From positions 2,480,001-2,544,000 of the forward strand of contig NZ_LAIR01000002.1 in the NCBI RefSeq assembly GCF_001247745.1: a stretch of DNA of 64,000 nucleotides, given 5' to 3'. Under the pieces are notes generated by a model, which saw nothing but the letters and a program-made list of their open reading frames with translations, searched no databases and was not told the DNA's origin. Both the position numbers and the translations under genes were made by a program. This document shows positions 41,101 to 49,857 of this stretch, one piece after another. Numbering within the stretch: the stretch's first letter is position 1; the number at the start of each line of letters is the position of its first letter. This stretch comes from Luteipulveratus halotolerans. Its GTDB lineage: Bacteria > Actinomycetota > Actinomycetes > Actinomycetales > Dermatophilaceae.

Positions 41101-41730
41101 TCAGTGTTCGGGCAGCTCCATGTCGGCGAGGCCGTGCACGACCAGCATCAACGTCTCGCGCAGGTAGTCGTCGCGGACGGCGTGCTCCTGGACGAGCGCG
41201 CTGATCAGCACACCTTCGAGGCTGGCCACGATCGCCTCGGCGCGCATCCGCGGCTGCGTCTTGTGACCGCGCTCGACGATGCCCTGAACCACGTCGACCA
41301 TGTGCGCGCGCCACGGCTGGAACGCCGTCCGCAGCGACGGCGTACGGATCATCTCCAGGCCGAGCTCGGCCATGCAGATCAGGCCCGCCGGGAAGCGCAG
41401 CCACCCGCTCAGCAGCTCGACCGCGGCATCGATCGCCGGGTCGGCACCGGCCTCCTCGTCGGGCTCGGGCAGCACCGCACCCATGGCCTCGATCTGGTCA
41501 CTCAGGTTGCCGGCGACATAACGGCTCAGGGCTGTGAGCAGCGCAAGGCGGGTCCGGAACGACACCGAGCAGGTGCCCTCGGGCACCTCGGCCTGCCGGT
41601 CGACGGCGCGGTGCGTGAGCCCGCGCAGCCCCGACTCGCCGACCACCTGCACGGCCGCCGTGAGCAGCTGCTCCTGCCGCGCCGTGAACGGCTCGACCTG
41701 CGTGGTCTCGGTCGTCCCGCCTGCCGTCAT
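41101..41730 (-). CDS. TetR-family transcriptional regulator
   Basis: A 209-residue regulator. The helix-turn-helix is QLLTAAVQVVGESGLRGLTHRAVDRQAEVPEGTCSVSFRTRLALLTALS (about 20-68), where the recognition helix PEGTCSVSFRTR is typical of a TetR subgroup with VPxGTxSxYFxTR. The C-terminal domain is helical with a Trp/Phe ligand pocket. No target gene is obvious: both neighbours are convergent or functionally distant. Ligand unknown. Confidence 0.88.
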   Translation of the reverse strand: MTAGGTTETTQVEPFTARQEQLLTAAVQVVGESGLRGLTHRAVDRQAEVPEGTCSVSFRTRLALLTALSRYVAGNLSDQIEAMGAVLPEPDEEAGADPAIDAAVELLSGWLRFPAGLICMAELGLEMIRTPSLRTAFQPWRAHMVDVVQGIVERGHKTQPRMRAEAIVASLEGVLISALVQEHAVRDDYLRETLMLVVHGLADMELPEH

Positions 41731-41867
41731 GCTGATGGATCCCTCTCGTCGCCGAAGCTGCCACCGGCCGCACCGGGCCGGCGGGTCATCCTCGCAGACC
41801 CGTGGACATGCCGCACGGCGCGCGAAACCGTAGCGGTTTCGCGCGCCGTGCGGTCGGTGCGTCGTGC

Positions 41868-42182
41868 TCAGCCCGCGGCCGGCGGCTGCTGACCCTGCTG
41901 AGGCGCCTGACCGCCCTGCGGCTGCTGGCCCTGCGGCTGCTGCGGGGCCTGCTGGCCCTGGGGCTGCTGTCCCTGCTGGGGAGCCTGGCCCTGCGGGGCA
42001 CCCTCCTTGGGGATGCCGAGCTGGCCACCCACCGCGTCACCGGCCTGGTCGACCTTGTCGCGGTACTTGCCGCCGGTCTTGCTGTCGACGACGTCCTCGA
42101 CCTTGTCGATCGCCTGACGTGCCTTGTCGGGTTTCTTCGAAGCCCACTGCTTGGCCTTGTTGACCAGATCCGAGATCGCCAT
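41868..42182 (-). CDS. MT0933-type antitoxin-like small protein with Pro/Gln/Gly tail
   Basis: A 104-residue protein. The first 60 residues, MAISDLVNKAKQWASKKPDKARQAID then a KVEDVVDSKTGGKYRDKVDQAGD stretch, match the short alpha-helical MT0933-like antitoxin family. The rest is an uncommon low-complexity tail of repeated PQGQ/QQGQ units. No toxin gene is next to it, so the antitoxin label is by family only and the protein may have another role. AGGAGG lies 8 nt before the ATG at 42182. Confidence 0.7.
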   Translation of the reverse strand: MAISDLVNKAKQWASKKPDKARQAIDKVEDVVDSKTGGKYRDKVDQAGDAVGGQLGIPKEGAPQGQAPQQGQQPQGQQAPQQPQGQQPQGGQAPQQGQQPPAAG

Positions 42183-42262
42183 GCCTGCCTCCTGAGTGAC
42201 GAGTTGGTGTCGACCTCCCACGCTATCCGAGAAGGCCGGCCGTGCACCCGTACAGTGACGCC

Positions 42263-42520
42263 GTGACCACTGCCACACCCGTTCTGACCAGCCTGGCCGC
42301 CGCATCCTCCTCCGACGCGGGCAGCAAGATCCTCGGCGCCGGACTCCTGGTCGTGCTCGCCGCAGTGGTGCTGATGATCATCTGGTGGGCCCGGCCGCGC
42401 CTGCGCGAGCAGCGCCACAAGGCCTGGGAGAAGGCCGGTCTCCTGCCCGAGCAGCTCGAGCCCGAGGGCACCGCACAGCGACGGTCCGACGACGGCTCGA
42501 CGCGCGACCCGCTCGACTGA
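42263..42520 (+). CDS. Small single-span membrane protein
   Basis: An 85-residue protein from GTG at 42263: one transmembrane helix (ILGAGLLVVLAAVVLMIIWWA, about 23-43) followed by a basic then acidic cytoplasmic tail (RPRLREQRHKAWEKAGLLPEQLEPEG). The TACAGT box 6 nt upstream argues for this start over GTG at 42242. No family assigned. It is divergent from the antitoxin-like gene. Confidence 0.65.
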   Translation: MTTATPVLTSLAAASSSDAGSKILGAGLLVVLAAVVLMIIWWARPRLREQRHKAWEKAGLLPEQLEPEGTAQRRSDDGSTRDPLD

Positions 42521-42577
42521 CCACCGTCGCACGACTGACCCCCGTCGTACGACGGGTGCCGCGGCCGCTGCGGCAGG

Positions 42578-43981
42578 TCAGACCTCGAGCGGGTGCAGGC
42601 GGCGAGCCGCCTCGGCGATCGACCCGGTCATCGACGGGTAGACCGAGAACGTGCTCGCGAGCTGGTCGACCGTCAGCTGGTTCTGCACGGCCAGGCCGAT
42701 CGAGTAGATCAGCTCCGACGCCTGCGGAGCGACGACCACTCCGCCGATCACGGTGTTGCTGCCCGGGCGGGCGAACAGCTTGACGAAGCCGTCGCGGATG
42801 TTGCGCATCTTGGCGCGCGGGTTGGTCGACAGCGGCAGCGTGACGACCTGCGCCTCGACCCGACCCTCCTCGACGTCGGTCTGCGAGTAGCCGACGGTCG
42901 CGATCTCGGGGTCGGTGAAGATGTTGGCGCAGACGCCCCGCAGGTTGAGCGGTGCTACCGCGTCACCCAGGGCGTGGGCGACGGCGATGCGACCCTGCAT
43001 GGCCGCGACCGACGCCAGCGGCAGGACACCGGTGCAGTCGCCCGCCGCGTAGATGCTCTGTGCCGACGTGCGCGAGACGCGGTCGACGACGATGTGGCCC
43101 GACGGTGTGAGCTCGACGCCCGCCTCCTCCAGGCCCATGTCCTTCGTACGCGGGATGGAGCCGACCGCGAACAGCGCGTGCGAGCCGTGCACCTCACGGC
43201 CGTCCTCGAGGGTCACGACGACGCCGTCGCCCTCGCGACGGGCGGCCTGGGCGCGGGAGCGGTTGAGGACCTTCATGCCACGGCGCCGGAAGACGTTCTC
43301 GATCACGGTCGCGGCGTCGGCGTCCTCACCGGGCAGCACCCGGTCGCGCGACGACACGAGCGTGACCTCGCAGCCGAGGCCGAGATAGGCGTGCGCGAGC
43401 TCGGCACCGGTCACACCGGACCCGACGACGATCAGGTGCTCGGGGAGCGCCTTGAGGTCGTAGATCTGCTGCCAGGTCAGGATGCGCTCGCCGTCGGGCA
43501 CGGCCGTGTCGAGGACGCGCGGGCTGGTGCCGGTCGAGACGAGGATCGTGTCAGCGGTGAACGTGCGCGTGCCGCCGTCGACCAGGTCGGCCGTCACCTC
43601 GTGGGCGCCGGTGATGCGACCGGTGCCGCGCACGACACGGACGCCGACGGACTCCAGCTGGGCCTGGATGTCGCGGCTCTGCGCGGCGGCGAGATCCATG
43701 ATGCGGCTGTTGACCTGCACGAGGTTGGCCTCGGCGTGCTGGTCATCGTCGGTGCCCTCGAAGCCGACACCGAGGCGGCCGGCGGACTCGAACCGCGACA
43801 GGAAGTCGGCGGTCGCGATCAGCGCCTTGCTGGGCACGCAGTCGGTGAGCACCGCGGCGCCACCGACGCCGTCACGGTCGATGACGGTCACCTCGGCACC
43901 GAGCTGGGCGGCCACCAGAGCCGACTCGTAGCCGCCGGGGCCACCCCCGATGATCACCATCGACTTCTGACGCGCACTCAC
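42578..43981 (-). CDS. lpdA: LpdA-type NAD(P)H quinone reductase (lipoamide dehydrogenase-like)
   Basis: A 467-residue FAD/NAD flavoprotein of the pyridine-nucleotide disulfide family. FAD site VIIGGGPGGYESAL, NAD site LIVVGSGVTGAELAHAYLGLG and the ending GDCTGVLPLASVAAMQGRIA are present. The active site reads GGAAVLTDCVPSK: one of the two redox cysteines of true lipoamide dehydrogenases is absent. This matches Mycobacterium LpdA (Rv3303c), which reduces quinones and not lipoamide. It likely works in redox defence at the membrane. Start is GTG at 43981 (MSARQKS). It is divergent from purine nucleoside phosphorylase. Confidence 0.92.
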   Translation of the reverse strand: MSARQKSMVIIGGGPGGYESALVAAQLGAEVTVIDRDGVGGAAVLTDCVPSKALIATADFLSRFESAGRLGVGFEGTDDDQHAEANLVQVNSRIMDLAAAQSRDIQAQLESVGVRVVRGTGRITGAHEVTADLVDGGTRTFTADTILVSTGTSPRVLDTAVPDGERILTWQQIYDLKALPEHLIVVGSGVTGAELAHAYLGLGCEVTLVSSRDRVLPGEDADAATVIENVFRRRGMKVLNRSRAQAARREGDGVVVTLEDGREVHGSHALFAVGSIPRTKDMGLEEAGVELTPSGHIVVDRVSRTSAQSIYAAGDCTGVLPLASVAAMQGRIAVAHALGDAVAPLNLRGVCANIFTDPEIATVGYSQTDVEEGRVEAQVVTLPLSTNPRAKMRNIRDGFVKLFARPGSNTVIGGVVVAPQASELIYSIGLAVQNQLTVDQLASTFSVYPSMTGSIAEAARRLHPLEV

Positions 43982-44060
43982 GGGCTATATCCAACCATTC
44001 GCGGTCAAACTCGCCGGTATCGCGGGGTGAGACACCCTGGCCCGCGGTTAGCCTGTGCCG

Positions 44061-44909
44061 GTGAGCAACGAAGCCCTGGATCTCAACGATCCCGCGACTG
44101 ATCCGTCCGACGTCGCCGCCGCTGCGGCCGCCGTGATCGCCGAGCGCAGTGGTGCAGATCACCACGACGTCGCCCTCGTGCTGGGGTCCGGCTGGGGTCA
44201 GACCGGTGACCTGATCGGCGAGACCGTCACCACCATCGACAACGCCGACGTCCCCGGCTTCGCCAAGGCGGCCGTCGCGGGCCACTCGGGCACCATGCGG
44301 TCGGTCCGCATCGGCGACACCGACCGCCGCGCCCTGGTCTACGGCACCCGCACCCACTACTACGAGGGCCGCGGGGTGCGCGCCGTCGTCCACGCCGTGC
44401 GTACGGCGGCCGCGGCCGGCTGCCGCACGATCGTGCTCACCAACGGCTGCGGCAGCATCAACCCCGCCTGGGCACCCGGTACGCCGGTGCTGATCCGCGA
44501 CCACCTCAACCTCACGGCGGCTTCCCCCATCGAGGGTGCGACCTTCGTCGACCTCACCGACCTGTACTCCTCGCGACTGCGTGAGCTCGCCCGCACGGTC
44601 GACCCCGATCTCGACGAGGGCGTCTACGCGCAGTTCCGTGGGCCGCAGTACGAAACGCCTGCTGAGGTCCAGATGGCCAAGATCATCGGCGCCGACCTCG
44701 TCGGCATGTCGACCACCCTCGAGGCGATCGCCGCCCGCCAGGCCGGCCTGGAGCTGCTCGGCATCTCGCTCGTCACCAACCCTGCCGCAGGCACGTCCGA
44801 CCAGGCGCTGTCGCACGACGAGGTCCTCGACGCCGGCAAGGCTGCGGCCGAACGCTGCGGCCGGCTGCTCGCGGCCGTCGTCCAGAAGATCGCGGTGAGC
44901 GAGGCGTGA
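44061..44909 (+). CDS. Purine-nucleoside phosphorylase
   Basis: A 282-residue trimeric-type phosphorylase that splits purine (deoxy)nucleosides with phosphate. The phosphate site is in ALVLGSGWGQTGDLI and AVAGHSGTMRSV; TRTHYYEGRGVRAVVHAVR and TNGCGSINPAWAPGTPVLIRDHLNL are family hallmarks; the base site Glu lies in FRGPQYETPAEVQMAKIIGADLVGMSTTLEAIAAR, and the Asn in LVTNPAAG. GTG at 44061 is preferred to GTG at 44055 because TAGCCT lies 6 nt upstream (leaderless pattern). Its stop overlaps the mutase start. Confidence 0.93.
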   Translation: MSNEALDLNDPATDPSDVAAAAAAVIAERSGADHHDVALVLGSGWGQTGDLIGETVTTIDNADVPGFAKAAVAGHSGTMRSVRIGDTDRRALVYGTRTHYYEGRGVRAVVHAVRTAAAAGCRTIVLTNGCGSINPAWAPGTPVLIRDHLNLTAASPIEGATFVDLTDLYSSRLRELARTVDPDLDEGVYAQFRGPQYETPAEVQMAKIIGADLVGMSTTLEAIAARQAGLELLGISLVTNPAAGTSDQALSHDEVLDAGKAAAERCGRLLAAVVQKIAVSEA

Positions 44910-46564
44910 GCACGGTCGACGTCCTCGACGAGGCGCGTGCCTGGATCGCCGACGACCCCGACGCCGCGACCCGAGCCGAGCTCGAGTCCGTGGTCGCCGC
45001 AGCCGAGTCCGGCGACGAGGCGGCCCGTGCCGACCTGCAGGACCGGTTCAGCGGACTGCTGGCGTTCGGCACCGCCGGCCTGCGCGGTGCGCTCGGCGCC
45101 GGCCCCAACCGCATGAACCGCGTCGTCGTCCAGCGTGCGGCAGCCGGCCTGACGGCGTACCTCCAGGAGACCGTCGGCAAGCGCGACGTCACGGTGGTCG
45201 TGGGATACGACGCCCGGCACAACTCCGACGTGTTCGCCCGCGACACCGCCGGCGTCGTCGTCGCGGCCGGCGGGCGGGCGATGGTGATGCCGCGTCCGCT
45301 GCCGACTCCGTTGCTGGCGTTCGCGATTCGCGAGCTCGGCTGCGACGCCGGCGTCATGGTGACCGCGTCGCACAACCCGCCTCAGGACAACGGCTACAAG
45401 GTCTACCTCGGCGACGGCTCGCAGATCGTGCCGCCGACCGACGGTGACATCAGCGACGCGATCGGCCGGTTCCCGACGGCGTCATCGGTGCAGGTGGCGA
45501 CCGACGGCTGGGAGACGTTGTCCGACGAGATCGTCGACGCCTACGTCGCGGCGGCTTCCCAGGTCGTCGCTGCCGACAGCTCGCGTGACGTCTCGATCGT
45601 GCACACCTCACTGCACGGCGTCGGCAACGAGCTGCTCCAGAAGGCTTTCGTCGCAAGCGGATTCGCGGCTCCGACCACGGTCGACGAGCAGCGCGACCCC
45701 GACCCCGAGTTCCCGACGGTGTCGTTCCCCAACCCTGAGGAGCCGGGCGCCATCGACGCGGCCCTCGCGCTCGCCTCGCGCACCGACCCGGACATCGTCA
45801 TCGCCAACGACCCCGACGCCGACCGGTGTGCGGTCGCGGTCCCGACGTCGGACGGCTGGCGGATGCTGCGCGGCGACGAGGTCGGCGCCCTGCTCGGTCA
45901 CCATGCGCTCGCCTCCGCGCCGCGCGACGGTGTCGTCGCGTGCTCGATCGTCTCGTCGCAGCTGCTGCGCGCCATGGCGACCTCGACCGGCGTACGCCAC
46001 GAGGAGACGCTGACCGGTTTCAAGTGGATCAGCCGCGTGCCGGGCCTGACCTACGGCTACGAGGAAGCCCTCGGCTACTGCGTCGCGCCCGAGCAGGTCC
46101 GCGACAAGGACGGCATCACCGCGGCCCTCGTGATCGCCGAGATGACAGCCGCACTGAAGGCCGACGGCCGCACCCTGCAGGACGTCCTCGACGACCTCGC
46201 GCGCGAGCACGGCGTCCACCAGACCGACTCCTTCTCCGTACGCGTCGACGACCTCTCCCTCATCGGCACCGTGATGGACCGGCTGCGTACGACCCCGCCG
46301 ACTTCCGTTGCAGGACAGTCGGTCTCGCGCGCCGACGACCTCTCGGCCGAAGGCGGTGAGCTGCCCCCGACCGACGGGCTGCGCTACTACCTCGCCGACG
46401 GCACGCGCATCATCGTGCGCCCGAGCGGTACCGAGCCCAAGCTCAAGGTCTACTTCGAGGCCGTCGTGCCCGTGGAGGGCGACGACCTGGCGGACGCGCG
46501 CACCGAGGCGACCACGCGCCTGGCCGCCGTACGCACCGAGATGGAGCAGCTCACCACGCCGTGA
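44906..46564 (+). CDS. Phospho-sugar mutase (phosphoglucomutase/phosphopentomutase-like)
   Basis: A 552-residue alpha-D-phosphohexomutase. The catalytic phosphoserine is in VMVTASHNPPQDNGYKVY (about residue 153), the metal-binding loop is DPDADRCAVAV (about 305), sugar-binding is in GFKWISR and the phosphate-binding loop in VRPSGTEPKLKVYFEA. It starts by GTGA overlap with the phosphorylase gene. In this place the natural substrate may be ribose- or deoxyribose-1-phosphate, giving the 5-phosphate for DeoC, though glucose or mannose phosphates are equally compatible with sequence. Confidence 0.92.
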   Translation: MSTVDVLDEARAWIADDPDAATRAELESVVAAAESGDEAARADLQDRFSGLLAFGTAGLRGALGAGPNRMNRVVVQRAAAGLTAYLQETVGKRDVTVVVGYDARHNSDVFARDTAGVVVAAGGRAMVMPRPLPTPLLAFAIRELGCDAGVMVTASHNPPQDNGYKVYLGDGSQIVPPTDGDISDAIGRFPTASSVQVATDGWETLSDEIVDAYVAAASQVVAADSSRDVSIVHTSLHGVGNELLQKAFVASGFAAPTTVDEQRDPDPEFPTVSFPNPEEPGAIDAALALASRTDPDIVIANDPDADRCAVAVPTSDGWRMLRGDEVGALLGHHALASAPRDGVVACSIVSSQLLRAMATSTGVRHEETLTGFKWISRVPGLTYGYEEALGYCVAPEQVRDKDGITAALVIAEMTAALKADGRTLQDVLDDLAREHGVHQTDSFSVRVDDLSLIGTVMDRLRTTPPTSVAGQSVSRADDLSAEGGELPPTDGLRYYLADGTRIIVRPSGTEPKLKVYFEAVVPVEGDDLADARTEATTRLAAVRTEMEQLTTP

Positions 46565-47223
46565 CACCCACCATCGAAACGTGGGTCTTCGACCTCGACA
46601 ACACGCTGTACCCGCCCAGCACGGGTCTCGCCGACCAGATCGACGCGCACATCCACGCGTACGTCGGCGCACTCCTCGGAGTCGACGAGGCCGGTGCCCG
46701 CCGCGCCCAGCACGAGCTGCGCACGGAGCACGGTACGACGCTGCTCGGCCTGATGCGTACGCACGGAATCGACCCGGACGACTACCTCGCCTTCGAGGAG
46801 CGGCTCGACTACTCGGTGCTGTCGGTGTCGCCCCTGAGCAGTGCACTCGCAGCACTGCCCGGCCGCAAGATCGTCTTCACCAACGGCACCGAGCCCTATG
46901 CCCGGCGGGTGCTGCACCGGCTGGAACTGCACGACGCGTTCGACGCGGTCTTCGACCTGCGAGCAGCCGATCTGGTGCCCAAGCCGCACCGCGCGTGCTA
47001 CGAGGCGTTCCTGTCCGCGTACGACATCGACGTGTCACGCTCGATCTTCTTCGACGACCTCGAGCGCAACCTGGTCGTGCCCCGCGCGCTCGGGATGCAC
47101 ACCGGTCTGGTCATGCCCGAGGAGCCTTCTGCCGCAACGCCGTTCGAGGTCCTCGACCGCGAGCCGCTGTCGCTGCGTGTCACTGACCTCGGGGCGACGT
47201 TGCAGCGACTGGCTGCGGCCTGA
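46561..47223 (+). CDS. HAD-type pyrimidine 5'-nucleotidase-like phosphatase
   Basis: A 220-residue HAD hydrolase. Motif I is WVFDLDNTLYPPS, motif II VFTNGTEPYARR, motif III KPHRACYEAFL and motif IV FFDDLERNLVVPRALG. These fit the SDT1/PHM8-like pyrimidine nucleotidase group, which removes phosphate from UMP, CMP or related compounds. GTG start in a GTGA overlap with the mutase makes it third in a nucleoside-salvage operon. Its last 44 bp overlap the 3' end of the EamA gene on the other strand. Confidence 0.88.
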   Translation: MTPTIETWVFDLDNTLYPPSTGLADQIDAHIHAYVGALLGVDEAGARRAQHELRTEHGTTLLGLMRTHGIDPDDYLAFEERLDYSVLSVSPLSSALAALPGRKIVFTNGTEPYARRVLHRLELHDAFDAVFDLRAADLVPKPHRACYEAFLSAYDIDVSRSIFFDDLERNLVVPRALGMHTGLVMPEEPSAATPFEVLDREPLSLRVTDLGATLQRLAAA

Positions 47224-48142
47224 CGCGGCGGCGGCTGACCAGCACGCCGGTGATGCACAGCACGCCACCGACCATCGCGAGCACCGTGGGCACCTCTCCC
47301 AAGAACACCCACGACATCACCACGGCGATGGCGGGCACGGCGAGTGACGCCGAGGCCGTACGCCCCGCGCTGGCTCGTGAGAGCGCGTACGCCCACAGGG
47401 TGAACGCGATGGCTGTCGGGAACACCCCGAGGTAGACCACAGCGGCGATCGCGCCGAAGGATGCGTCGCGCGCCTCGTCGACCGTCGCGGGCAGGAACGG
47501 CACGAGCACGGCCATGCCGATCGCGCACCCGACCCAGGTGGCCGACACCGGATCGACCGTGCGCAGGGCGACCTTCTGGGAGAGCACACCGGCGGCGTAC
47601 AGCACGGCCGTGATCAGACCGAGTGCGACGCCCAGGCCGTCGCTGTGCGAGCCGACCCCACCGACCGCGATCAGCGCGACGCCGGCGAACGCGACGCCCA
47701 CCCCGATGATGAGCGGTCGCGGAAACCCTTCTCCGAGAAGGAAACCCGCGGCAACCGCCACCAGGATGGGCGCGACGTTGACGAGCATGGCGGCCGTGCC
47801 CGCGTCGAGGTGGTGCTCGGCCGCGTTGAGGACGACGGTGTAGAGCGCGAACCACAGCACGCCGTAGAGCGCGACGAGCGCCAGGCCCCGGCCGCGAGGC
47901 AGCGGGCTCCGGTAGTACAGGCCGATCGCGCCGAGCGCGAGGGTGCCGACGACGAGCCGGCCGAAGGCGAGCGGGCCCGGCGAGAACGTGTCGCCCACTG
48001 CGCGGATCGCGATGAACGACGACGCCCAGAGCAGGAGGACGACGCCCACCGCCGCGGGGACGGCCCACGAAGGGCTCGGCGCCGAGGGTGTCTCGGCCGG
48101 TGTCGTACGACGGCCCACGGCCGCGTCCTGCTGCGTCGTCAT
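47180..48142 (-). CDS. EamA/DMT-family transporter
   Basis: A 320-residue protein with ten hydrophobic segments forming two EamA repeats. Typical motifs are LLLWASSFIAIRAVG in segment 1, GPLAFGRLVVGTLAL, and PVSATWVGCAIGMAV/FPTAIAFTLWAYAL/VPAIAVVMSWVFLGEVPTVLAMVGGVLCITGVL in the second half. Such carriers export amino acids, metabolites or drugs; the substrate is unknown. The 3' end overlaps the HAD gene in antisense by 44 bp. A small inverted repeat (48177-48198) lies upstream of the ATG. Confidence 0.88.
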   Translation of the reverse strand: MTTQQDAAVGRRTTPAETPSAPSPSWAVPAAVGVVLLLWASSFIAIRAVGDTFSPGPLAFGRLVVGTLALGAIGLYYRSPLPRGRGLALVALYGVLWFALYTVVLNAAEHHLDAGTAAMLVNVAPILVAVAAGFLLGEGFPRPLIIGVGVAFAGVALIAVGGVGSHSDGLGVALGLITAVLYAAGVLSQKVALRTVDPVSATWVGCAIGMAVLVPFLPATVDEARDASFGAIAAVVYLGVFPTAIAFTLWAYALSRASAGRTASASLAVPAIAVVMSWVFLGEVPTVLAMVGGVLCITGVLVSRRRVRPQPVAATSPRGQ

Positions 48143-48551
48143 GGCTCCAGCGTGACGGTCGCAGACAGTTCAGGACAAGCGAGAAATCGTCATCGCTTCT
48201 TCAGCACTGCTTACGTGTCGTCGACCCACCCGACCCGGTCGCCTGACGGGAACCCCGCCGGATGTCGGGCCTCTCGTCGGCCCACGGTCCGCACTCGACG
48301 ACAGGTGGCGTTCTCGTGCCACTCAGGAGCCACTCCGCGGAGGGTTGCGGCACGAGGCCGGCTGGTCCGTGACCATGACCGCTGACGGCACGCGCACCCG
48401 AGCACCCGAACCAGCGCTCACGGGATAGGGCCCTCCGGAATGCCGGCCCGATCGACCGCCGCAGGTGGTCGCGGCATGCGCCACACGGCCCGGTGCGACG
48501 CACTGGGGGCCGGTCGGCTTGCGGCGGAGCCCGGCCGACAGACCACCGCGC
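48143..48551. other. 408-bp gap without a supported gene
   Basis: No frame on either strand has convincing composition or family. It holds AAGCGA-N10-TCGCTT (48177-48198), 34 bp before the EamA start and possibly an operator, and a small stem GTGGC/GCCAC. No regulator gene is nearby and no known riboswitch pattern was recognised. Confidence 0.4.
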
Positions 48552-49142
48552 TCAGAGGCCGCGCGCGGCCATTGCGTCGCCCACCTCGTCGGCCTCGCGC
48601 ACCATCGTCACGACGACGGCCGGTACGACGACCGCCAGCCGTGGGCGTACACCTCGCCCGACCGCCGCCTCGCGCGCGCCCGACATCGCCGCGGCCACGC
48701 GCGGGACGCATCCGATCGTCAGCGCGAGGAGCAGCTCGACCCGATCACGCTGAATCCCGAATCGCCGCAACGGGATCGCGACCGCCGAGATGGTCCGCAC
48801 CATCGCCGTGACCCTCGTCGTCATCATCACCAGGTTGGCGATCACGACGGCCACGACCAGCTGGCCGGCGACCTCGAGCGCGCGCACCGGCCCCTGCAGC
48901 CAGGTCTGGAACGCCACCAGCACCAGCGCGAACACCAGGATCGTGCGCATGCCGCGCCACAACAGCCGCAGCGAGAGCCCGGCCGAGACGTAGAGCGGCA
49001 CGACCACGACGGCGATCGGCACGATCAGCCACCAGCGCGACACCACGCCCATCAGTGTGATCAGCACGAGGGTGGCCGCCAGCTTGGTCGACGGTGCGAG
49101 CCGGTGCAGCCACGAGTCACCCTCGACGTAGTAGCCCGTCAT
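48552..49142 (-). CDS. bioN: ECF transporter T component (biotin uptake)
   Basis: A 196-residue membrane protein: STKLAATLVLITLMGVV in the first segment region, five hydrophobic stretches, and the two coupling helices with the Ala-Arg-Gly motif (AAMSGAREAAVGRGV and DAMAARGL, where the last reads AARGL). T components link the substrate-binding protein to the ATPase. It is third in the order bioY, bioM, bioN. AKA the energy-coupling module, it is smaller than general EcfT proteins and fits dedicated BioN. Confidence 0.9.
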   Translation of the reverse strand: MTGYYVEGDSWLHRLAPSTKLAATLVLITLMGVVSRWWLIVPIAVVVVPLYVSAGLSLRLLWRGMRTILVFALVLVAFQTWLQGPVRALEVAGQLVVAVVIANLVMMTTRVTAMVRTISAVAIPLRRFGIQRDRVELLLALTIGCVPRVAAAMSGAREAAVGRGVRPRLAVVVPAVVVTMVREADEVGDAMAARGL

Positions 49143-49170
49143 CGCGAAACCCTGTGCAGCACAACGTGAT

Positions 49171-49857
49171 TCACGAGACGCGCGCTTCCATGAGGTCGTG
49201 GTAGAACGCCACCGACTCCCCCGGCACGCCGTCGTGCACGACCTGTCCGTCGTCGATCACGACGACGCGGTCGAAGTCGTCGAGCAGGTCCAGGTGATGG
49301 GTGAGCAGCACGACCTGCTGATCGAGCCCGGCGAGGGTGCGCCGCAGCCGCAGCTGGTTGTGCAGGTCGAGCAGCGTCGACGGCTCGTCGCACACCAGCA
49401 CCTGCGGCTCACGCACCAGCACCGCGGCGAACGCCAGCATCTGCTTCTGCCCGCCCGAGAGCAGCTGCGCCGGATGGTCGCCGTAGCCCTCCAGCCCGTA
49501 CGCCGACAGGGTCGCCTCGACGCGCGCGCTCACCTCGTCGGCGGTCAGGCCGTGGTCGCGCAGCGACAGCGCGATGTCCTCGGCGACGGTCGGCATCAGG
49601 ATCTGCGCGGAGGCCTCGGAGAACATGAACCCGACCCGCCGCCGTACGGACCGCACGTCGTCGCGTACCGAGAGGCCGTCGACCCGGACGTCGCCGGCGT
49701 CGGGCGTGATCAGCCCGTTGAACGTGCGCGCCAGCGTCGACTTGCCCGAGCCGTTGGCACCGATGACACCGACGCGATGCTCGGCCAGCGTCAGGTCGAT
49801 GCCCCGCAGCACCTCACGCTCACCCAGCCGGTGGCGTACGCCGCTGACCTCGATCAC
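49171..49857 (-). CDS. bioM: ECF transporter ATPase (biotin uptake)
   Basis: A 228-residue ABC ATPase. Walker A is GANGSGKSTLA, the signature LLSGGQKQMLAFAAVL, Walker B VLVCDEPSTLLD and the switch His in LLTHHLDLL. The start is GTG at 49857, overlapping the bioY stop by GTGA; the frame stays open further upstream only as an overlap with bioY. It powers biotin import with BioY and BioN. Confidence 0.92.
   Translation of the reverse strand: MIEVSGVRHRLGEREVLRGIDLTLAEHRVGVIGANGSGKSTLARTFNGLITPDAGDVRVDGLSVRDDVRSVRRRVGFMFSEASAQILMPTVAEDIALSLRDHGLTADEVSARVEATLSAYGLEGYGDHPAQLLSGGQKQMLAFAAVLVREPQVLVCDEPSTLLDLHNQLRLRRTLAGLDQQVVLLTHHLDLLDDFDRVVVIDDGQVVHDGVPGESVAFYHDLMEARVS

Noticed and set aside
41880..42000. 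CRISPR-like or minisatellite array
   Set aside because: The repetitive look comes from codons for a Pro/Gln/Gly tail inside a coding gene; there are no spacers.
48143..48551. Riboswitch or regulator gene upstream of EamA
   Set aside because: No conserved aptamer pattern and no HTH-coding frame could be recognised.
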